Of a DNA stretch of 9,858 bases, positions 5,717 to 9,858 are shown piece after piece. The position numbers and the translations under genes are program-made. This stretch comes from an uncultured Lachnobacterium sp. Its GTDB lineage: Bacteria > Bacillota > Clostridia > Lachnospirales > Lachnospiraceae. The first letter of the stretch is position 1. Each line of letters starts with the position of its first letter. Location: the NCBI GenBank assembly GCA_900548765.1, contig URLU01000073.1:1-9858 (forward strand), read 5' to 3'. The notes beneath the pieces are model-generated. The model was not told the DNA's origin. It made no database searches and saw only the letters and a program-made list of their open reading frames with translations.

Positions 5717-6799
5717 AACTTTAAGTATATGCTCAACATACCTTCTGAGCATCACATCCGACTCACAGAAATCATCAGTTAACTCAAAATATGAAAACTT
5801 GTCTTTGTAATCTGCCTTAAATTCAGGATTCATTATATCATAGTACTGAATAAGAAAATCTCCCTGCTTCCTGGTGTAGCAGTTGTTAGCGTGGCACTTT
5901 TCCCTGAAATCCTTATCCACAAATCCCGCCACACTTTTATGTATGGCTCTGTCCTCCTCCGGCAGATAGTAGTAATCCTTGTAATTTTCAAAGAAATACT
6001 TTAGCTCACCTGAGTAAATCGGTACCCGGATTGAAGCGGTCTCCTTATTTAATATCAGGTAAAAGGAATCTGTCTTTTTGGACAGCCGCTTTGGAACCAG
6101 ATAATCATTTTTTAAGCTTATGATAAATTCATACTTTTCCTCACCGTTAATTGTCTTATATGGCTCTATTTTGGACTCTGTAATCGAATACTGCCCATTA
6201 AAAAACTCAACATATGACAAAATCGGCAGGAGACTGGTCATACCAAGGACATCCTCATAATTGTGGAGCATCAATAGCTCAAGGGCTTTCTCGTCTTTAC
6301 TTTTTACAAATTCATAATACACATTTATTAACTCACCGCCATTGTATTTGTCAGCCCGGTCTATACCCAGAAATTTTTCTACGGTTTTCTGCTTGTAGTT
6401 TTCCAGATTGAGCAGAAACTTAATCTGTGATACAGACTTGAAAATATCCAGATAGTTGTAGCTGGAGAAATTCTCCACAATATCATATAAATCACATTTC
6501 GCTTTTAAAAATGGAATGTCAAAGCCCACACCATTAAAGGATATGATTGTCTTGTACTGCTTGAGCAGCTCCACAAAGGCGGACACAATCAGCTTTTCTT
6601 CCTTTGGGCTTTCTGCAAAAAACTGGTCTATGCAGATATGTTTGCCCTTTCTTCTGGCGCAGCCAATCAGGTAGACACTTGCGCTGGTTGGAGAGAAGCC
6701 TGTAGTCTCTATATCGAAAAAGATTGATTCTTCATCATATATTTTGTCAATTAAATCGTCATTTTTTACATATAATTCTTCTTTGTGAATTGTTTTCAT
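5699..6799 (-). CDS. YprB-like ribonuclease H-fold protein (predicted DEDD 3'-5' exonuclease)
   Basis: A 366-residue protein. The N-terminal part (about 24-200) is an RNase H-like DEDD exonuclease domain of the YprB/RNase_H_2 type: motif I Asp29-Ile-Glu31-Thr-Thr-Gly, motif II Asn89-Gly-Val-Gly-Phe-Asp94-Ile-Pro-Phe, and motif III His179-Asn-Tyr-Glu-Asp183-Val. The four acidic residues Asp29, Glu31, Asp94 and Asp183 are all present, so catalysis is plausible; the substrate (RNA or DNA) is not shown. The rest (about 205-366) is a mixed alpha/beta region with many aromatic residues, a Tyr-Tyr-Tyr-Leu-Pro-Glu-Glu-Asp motif near 276-283, and Cys302/Cys307. I recognise it only as usual in Clostridial homologues, without known function. 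The start is supported by AAGGAA on the minus strand (around 6808-6813), about 8 nt upstream. It is a single gene, divergent from rnfC and convergent with the GNAT gene. Confidence 0.85.
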   Translation of the reverse strand: MKTIHKEELYVKNDDLIDKIYDEESIFFDIETTGFSPTSASVYLIGCARRKGKHICIDQFFAESPKEEKLIVSAFVELLKQYKTIISFNGVGFDIPFLKAKCDLYDIVENFSSYNYLDIFKSVSQIKFLLNLENYKQKTVEKFLGIDRADKYNGGELINVYYEFVKSKDEKALELLMLHNYEDVLGMTSLLPILSYVEFFNGQYSITESKIEPYKTINGEEKYEFIISLKNDYLVPKRLSKKTDSFYLILNKETASIRVPIYSGELKYFFENYKDYYYLPEEDRAIHKSVAGFVDKDFREKCHANNCYTRKQGDFLIQYYDIMNPEFKADYKDKFSYFELTDDFCESDVMLRRYVEHILKVIASGK

Positions 6800-6835
6800 A
6801 CTGCTAATTCCTTAAAATAATGTGCTTTCCACAGG

Positions 6836-6853
6836 TTGTTAATATTATAACAT
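6836..6853. promoter_or_regulatory. Possible Rex-type redox operator
   Basis: TTGTTAATATTATAACAT matches the Clostridial Rex consensus TTGTTAA-N4-TTAACAA at 12 of 14 defined positions. It contains the inverted repeat TGTTA (6837-6841) / TAACA (6848-6852). Rex senses the NADH/NAD+ ratio, which would suit control of an Rnf complex. The site covers the -10 box of the yprB-like gene and lies about 43 bp upstream of the rnf -10 box, so direct repression would bear most on yprB. AT-rich sequence makes chance matches fairly likely. Confidence 0.4.
6844..6852 (-). promoter_or_regulatory. Extended -10 promoter of the yprB-like gene
   Basis: Read on the minus strand this is TGTTATAAT, a perfect TATAAT (6849 to 6844) with the TGn extension. 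The best -35 candidate, TTGTAC (6874 to 6869), matches only half the consensus and has a 19-nt spacer, so the extended -10 would carry recognition. The -10 lies about 45 bp before the start codon. Confidence 0.55.
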
Positions 6854-6892
6854 AAGGTTCTTAAAAAAGTACAATATTATGGAGGAATTAAG

Positions 6893-6901
6893 TGGTATAA
6901 T
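6893..6901 (+). promoter_or_regulatory. Extended -10 promoter of the rnf operon
   Basis: TGGTATAAT holds a perfect TATAAT (6896-6901) with an upstream TGn. No clear -35 box stands 16-18 nt upstream. Transcription would begin near 6908, giving a leader of about 58 nt. The -10 is embedded in a 13-bp perfect inverted repeat, GTATAA-T-TTATAC (6895-6907). Confidence 0.6.
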
Positions 6902-6912
6902 TTATACACAAA

Positions 6913-6939
6913 TACTGAAATAATATGTCTATTTCGGTA
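6913..6939 (+). promoter_or_regulatory. Inverted repeat / hairpin in the rnf leader
   Basis: TACTGAAATA (6913-6922) pairs with TATTTCGGTA (6930-6939) in a 10-bp stem with one G-U pair and a 7-nt loop. It lies just after the predicted transcription start and 13 nt before the GAGGG ribosome binding site (6953-6957). No T-tract follows, so it is not a terminator. It may be a DNA operator or an mRNA 5' stabilising structure. Confidence 0.5.
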
Positions 6940-6965
6940 AAATACACAGAAAGAGGGACACGATA

Positions 6966-8294
6966 ATGGGTTTAAAATCATTTGTTGGTGGTGTGCATCC
7001 ATATGAAGGCAAGGAACTTGCTGAAAATGCACCTATTAAAGAAGTTTTACCCAAGGGTGAACTAGTTTATCCAGTATCTCAGCATATTGGTGCACCGGCA
7101 ACTCCAATTGTAGCTGTTGGTGATACAGTATTGAAAGGACAGAAGATTGCTGAAGCAGGCGGCTTCGTTTCTTCTCCTATTTATTCATCTGTATCAGGTA
7201 CAGTTAAGGCAATTGAAAAGCGCCGTGTGGCTGTTGGAGATATGGTAAACAGTATTATCATCGAGAGCGATGGTGAATTTAAAGAGGTAGAATATGACGT
7301 TGTTGATGATGTCAAAACTCTTACAAAGGAACAGATTATCAACAAGGTAAAGGAAGCCGGCGTTGTCGGAATGGGTGGTGCAGGTTTTCCAACTCACGTT
7401 AAGCTTTCTCCAAAGGAGCCTGATAAGATTGAGTACGTTATTGCAAACTGTGCAGAGTGCGAGCCATATCTTACAGCCGACTATCGTAGAATGCTTGAGA
7501 ATCCAGAGGAATTAATCGCTGGAATGAACATTATCTTACAGTTATTTGACAATGCAAAGGGTATTCTCGGAATCGAAAATAACAAGCCTGAGGCAATTGC
7601 AAAATTAAAAGAGCTCACAAAGGATGAGCCAAGGATTGAGGTCTGTGAGTTACTCACTAAATATCCTCAGGGTGGTGAGCGTCAGCTTATTCACGCTACA
7701 ACAGGACGTGACATCAACTCCAAGATGCTTCCGGCAGATGCTGGCTGCATAGTTGATAATGTAGAGACAATTATTGCTGTATACAATGCGGTTAAGAATG
7801 GTCTTCCTGTTATGAAACGTGTTTCAACAGTTACTGGTGATGCAGTTGCAAATCCTTCTAACTTCCTTTACAGCATAGGAACTCCATATCAGGAGCTTAT
7901 CGATGCTGCAGGCGGATTTAAGGTACAGCCTGAGAAAATTATCTCTGGTGGTCCTATGATGGGATTTGCTATGTTCAGCCTTGATATTCCGACTACAAAG
8001 ACATCTTCATCTATTCTCTGCCTTGCAAAGGATGAGGTAGCTATGTACGAGCCACTGGCTTGTATCAACTGTGGACGCTGTGTAGAGGCATGTCCGGAGC
8101 AGCTTATTCCAAGCAGACTTGCAAAGTTTGCAAACAACGGACTTATGAAGGAATTTGAAGAGTGGAATGGTCTTGAGTGCATAGAGTGTGGTTCATGTAC
8201 ATTCGCCTGCCCATCAAGAAGACAGGTAGCTCAGCCAATTAAAACTATGAAGAAGCTTGTTTTGGCAGAGAAGAGAAAACAGGCTGGCAAATAA
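6966..8294 (+). CDS. rnfC: Rnf complex subunit C (ion-translocating ferredoxin:NAD+ oxidoreductase)
   Basis: Peripheral cytoplasmic subunit where NAD(H) is handled in the Rnf complex, which couples ferredoxin oxidation and NAD+ reduction to Na+ or H+ export. The 442 residues match Firmicute RnfC, which lacks the long C-terminal repeat of some proteobacterial forms. An N-terminal barrel-sandwich region (about 1-110) starts with Gly-Gly-Val-His-Pro-Tyr. The complex I 51-kDa-like flavin/NADH domain shows Gly135-Met-Gly-Gly-Ala-Gly-Phe-Pro-Thr-His144 and Ala163-Glu-Cys-Glu-Pro-Tyr168. An SLBB-like region precedes two 4Fe-4S motifs: Cys366, 369, 372, 376 and Cys405, 408, 411, 415, each CxxCxxCxxxC, the last ligand of each followed by Pro. 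GAGGG (6953-6957) is 8 nt before the ATG. It is first in the operon; rnfD follows after 20 nt. Confidence 0.97.
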   Translation: MGLKSFVGGVHPYEGKELAENAPIKEVLPKGELVYPVSQHIGAPATPIVAVGDTVLKGQKIAEAGGFVSSPIYSSVSGTVKAIEKRRVAVGDMVNSIIIESDGEFKEVEYDVVDDVKTLTKEQIINKVKEAGVVGMGGAGFPTHVKLSPKEPDKIEYVIANCAECEPYLTADYRRMLENPEELIAGMNIILQLFDNAKGILGIENNKPEAIAKLKELTKDEPRIEVCELLTKYPQGGERQLIHATTGRDINSKMLPADAGCIVDNVETIIAVYNAVKNGLPVMKRVSTVTGDAVANPSNFLYSIGTPYQELIDAAGGFKVQPEKIISGGPMMGFAMFSLDIPTTKTSSSILCLAKDEVAMYEPLACINCGRCVEACPEQLIPSRLAKFANNGLMKEFEEWNGLECIECGSCTFACPSRRQVAQPIKTMKKLVLAEKRKQAGK

Positions 8295-8314
8295 AAAGAA
8301 AGAGGTGGATTATT

Positions 8315-9277
8315 GTGAGTGATTTATATCATGTATCTTCATCACCACATGTACGTGCCAAAGATTCCACAAGTAGAATAATGCTGTATGTTATCATAGC
8401 TTTACTTCCTACAAGTCTCTTTGGTATTTACAACTTTGGTTTAAAAGCTTTATTGCTTATTCTTATTACAATTGCTGCTTGTGTGGCAACAGAATGGATA
8501 TTTGATAAGATTGTACATAAAAAGAATACAATCGGAGATTTGAGTGCTGTAGTAACAGGTTTATTGCTTGCATTAAACCTTCCGGTTTCACTTCCATGGT
8601 GGGAAGCTGTTATTGGTGGTGTTTTTGCTATTGCAATCGTTAAGTGTATCTTTGGTGGTCTTGGACAGAACTTCATGAACCCTGCGCTTGGTGCAAGATG
8701 CTTCCTGCTTATTGCATTTGCAGCAGACATGACAAACTTTAACGTTACAAGAAATGGTGTAGATGTTTACACTGGTGCAACTCCACTTGCACTTATCAGA
8801 GAGAGCGGTCTTTCAGCAGTAAATGTCAGAGATATGTTAGTAGGAAATACTGCAGGAACAATCGGTGAGACATCAGTTATCGCTATCCTTATTGGAGCAA
8901 TTATTCTTATTTTATTAGGAGTTATTGACTTAAAGATTCCTGGCGCATACATTATAACATTTGCTGTCTTCATGTTCTTATTCGGTGCAAGCAGATTTGA
9001 TTTCAGCTATGTGGTAGCACAGTTATGTGGTGGTGGTCTTATGCTTGGAGCTTTCTTCATGGCTACAGACTATGTTACATCACCTATTACTCCTAAGGGA
9101 AAAATTATCTTTGGTATCTGCTGTGGTCTTTTAACAGGTATTTTCCGTTGCTTCGGTGCAAACGCAGAAGGTGTTTCCTTCTCAATCATCTTAAGCAACA
9201 TCCTTGTTCCTCTTATTGAGAGATTTACAGTACCAAAAGCTTTCGGACAGGTAAAGGAGGCAAAGAAGAATGAATAA
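8315..9277 (+). CDS. rnfD: Rnf complex subunit D (membrane, covalent FMN)
   Basis: Integral membrane subunit of Rnf, related to NqrB, thought to take part in electron and ion transfer. The 320 residues hold about nine to ten hydrophobic segments (near 22-40, 43-62, 75-92, 97-115, 125-140, 186-204, 208-226, 236-254, 263-283, 288-305). The N-terminus has the typical Ser-Ser-Pro-His-Val-Arg. Gly117-Gln-Asn-Phe-Met-Asn-Pro-Ala124 is a family motif. Thr156 in Thr153-Gly-Ala-Thr156-Pro-Leu is the expected covalent FMN attachment residue, and Ala250-Thr-Asp-Tyr-Val-Thr-Ser-Pro257 is also conserved. The start is GTG, supported by AGAGGTGG (8301-8308) 6 nt upstream; no ATG fits. It overlaps rnfG by 8 nt. 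Confidence 0.96.
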   Translation: MSDLYHVSSSPHVRAKDSTSRIMLYVIIALLPTSLFGIYNFGLKALLLILITIAACVATEWIFDKIVHKKNTIGDLSAVVTGLLLALNLPVSLPWWEAVIGGVFAIAIVKCIFGGLGQNFMNPALGARCFLLIAFAADMTNFNVTRNGVDVYTGATPLALIRESGLSAVNVRDMLVGNTAGTIGETSVIAILIGAIILILLGVIDLKIPGAYIITFAVFMFLFGASRFDFSYVVAQLCGGGLMLGAFFMATDYVTSPITPKGKIIFGICCGLLTGIFRCFGANAEGVSFSIILSNILVPLIERFTVPKAFGQVKEAKKNE

Positions 9278-9858
9278 ACAGATTGTACATGACGCTTTGA
9301 TCTTAACAGCATTTACACTTGTCCTTGGTTTTATTCTTGCACTTGTATATGGAATTACAAAACCATCAATTGATGCTGCTAACCTTGCAACAGCCCAGGC
9401 TGCATATCAGGAAGTATTCTCTGATGCTGACAGCTTTGAGGCTATGGACTATGATAAGGATGCCGCTGACAGTTTAGTATCAGATGCCGGATACAGCGAT
9501 ACAATCGATGATATCCAGACAGCACTTGATGCCAGTGGAAATACCTTGGGATATGTTATTACAGTTACTGCAAAGGACGGAAGCCAGGGAAGCATTACTT
9601 TCTCTGTTGGTATCCAGAATGATGGAACTGTAAACGGATATTCAATTACAGATATTTCTGAGACACCTGGTCTTGGTATGAAAGCAGAAGAAGAGTCCTT
9701 CTACAGCCAGTTCCAGAACAAGCTTGTTGATACCTTTGAGGTTGTAAAAACTACTCCATCTGCAGATAATCAGATTGAGGCAATTACAGGTTCTACAATT
9801 ACATCAAAGGCTATGGCGAACGGCTGTAATGCAGCAATTCTTTACTTCCAGAGTGAAT
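9270..9858 (+). CDS. rnfG: Rnf complex subunit G (covalent FMN), truncated by the window edge
   Basis: Membrane-anchored flavoprotein subunit of Rnf, related to NqrC. About 196 residues are visible and the frame is open at the right edge, so only the extreme C-terminus is missing. One N-terminal transmembrane helix (about 9-29) is followed by an extracytoplasmic FMN-binding domain. The domain shows Glu131-Thr-Pro-Gly-Leu-Gly-Met137 and the flavinylation motif Thr173-Gly-Ser-Thr176-Ile-Thr-Ser, where Thr176 should carry FMN through a phosphoester link made by an ApbE-type transferase (not in this window). AAAGGAGG (9253-9260), inside rnfD, is 9 nt before the ATG, and the start overlaps the rnfD stop by 8 nt, so translation is probably coupled. 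The operon should continue with rnfE, rnfA and rnfB. Confidence 0.95.
   Translation, partial: MNKQIVHDALILTAFTLVLGFILALVYGITKPSIDAANLATAQAAYQEVFSDADSFEAMDYDKDAADSLVSDAGYSDTIDDIQTALDASGNTLGYVITVTAKDGSQGSITFSVGIQNDGTVNGYSITDISETPGLGMKAEEESFYSQFQNKLVDTFEVVKTTPSADNQIEAITGSTITSKAMANGCNAAILYFQSE

Overview
The window looks like chromosomal DNA of a low-to-moderate GC anaerobic Firmicute, most likely a Lachnospiraceae relative of Roseburia, Agathobacter or Butyrivibrio. This is inferred from the gene content: an rnf operon opening in the order rnfC-rnfD-rnfG, a cmk-ispH-S1 cluster typical of Clostridia, a CheR methyltransferase (implying chemotaxis), strong AGGAGG-type ribosome binding sites, and the style of the RpiR-like tail and the YprB-like protein. 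No rRNA, tRNA, CRISPR array, insertion sequence or phage gene was seen. Nearly all of the window is ordinary core genome.

Layout. (1) Bases 1-4072 form one tightly packed plus-strand run: the 3' end of a probable RpiR/SIS-type regulator, a BaiN/HI0933-family flavoprotein, cytidylate kinase (cmk), HMBPP reductase (ispH) and a four-domain S1 RNA-binding protein. Gaps are 3, 9 and 3 nt, and ispH overlaps the S1 gene by 20 nt in a different frame. A strong hairpin terminator follows. (2) cheR stands alone between two intrinsic terminators. (3) A degenerate 44-bp tandem repeat fills most of the gap before a GNAT acetyltransferase gene. (4) The GNAT gene converges on a minus-strand YprB-like DEDD exonuclease gene, with one shared hairpin between them. 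(5) A 166-bp divergent intergenic region carries two back-to-back extended -10 promoters, a Rex-like inverted repeat and a leader hairpin. (6) rnfC, rnfD and a truncated rnfG run off the right edge; rnfE, rnfA and rnfB would be expected beyond it.

How the genes fit together. The first cluster joins nucleotide supply (CMP kinase), isoprenoid synthesis (IspH, an Fe-S enzyme) and translation (S1 protein), a common Clostridial housekeeping association with no single pathway. The rnf operon encodes the membrane ferredoxin:NAD+ oxidoreductase that turns reduced ferredoxin into an ion gradient in fermentative anaerobes. CheR adapts chemoreceptors.

I did not find a convincing new biological system. 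The items most worth a second look are the decaying 44-bp tandem repeat ahead of the GNAT gene, the yprB/rnf divergent control region with a possible Rex operator, the out-of-frame ispH/S1 overlap where many relatives are expected to have a fusion, and the uncharacterised C-terminal half of the YprB-like protein.
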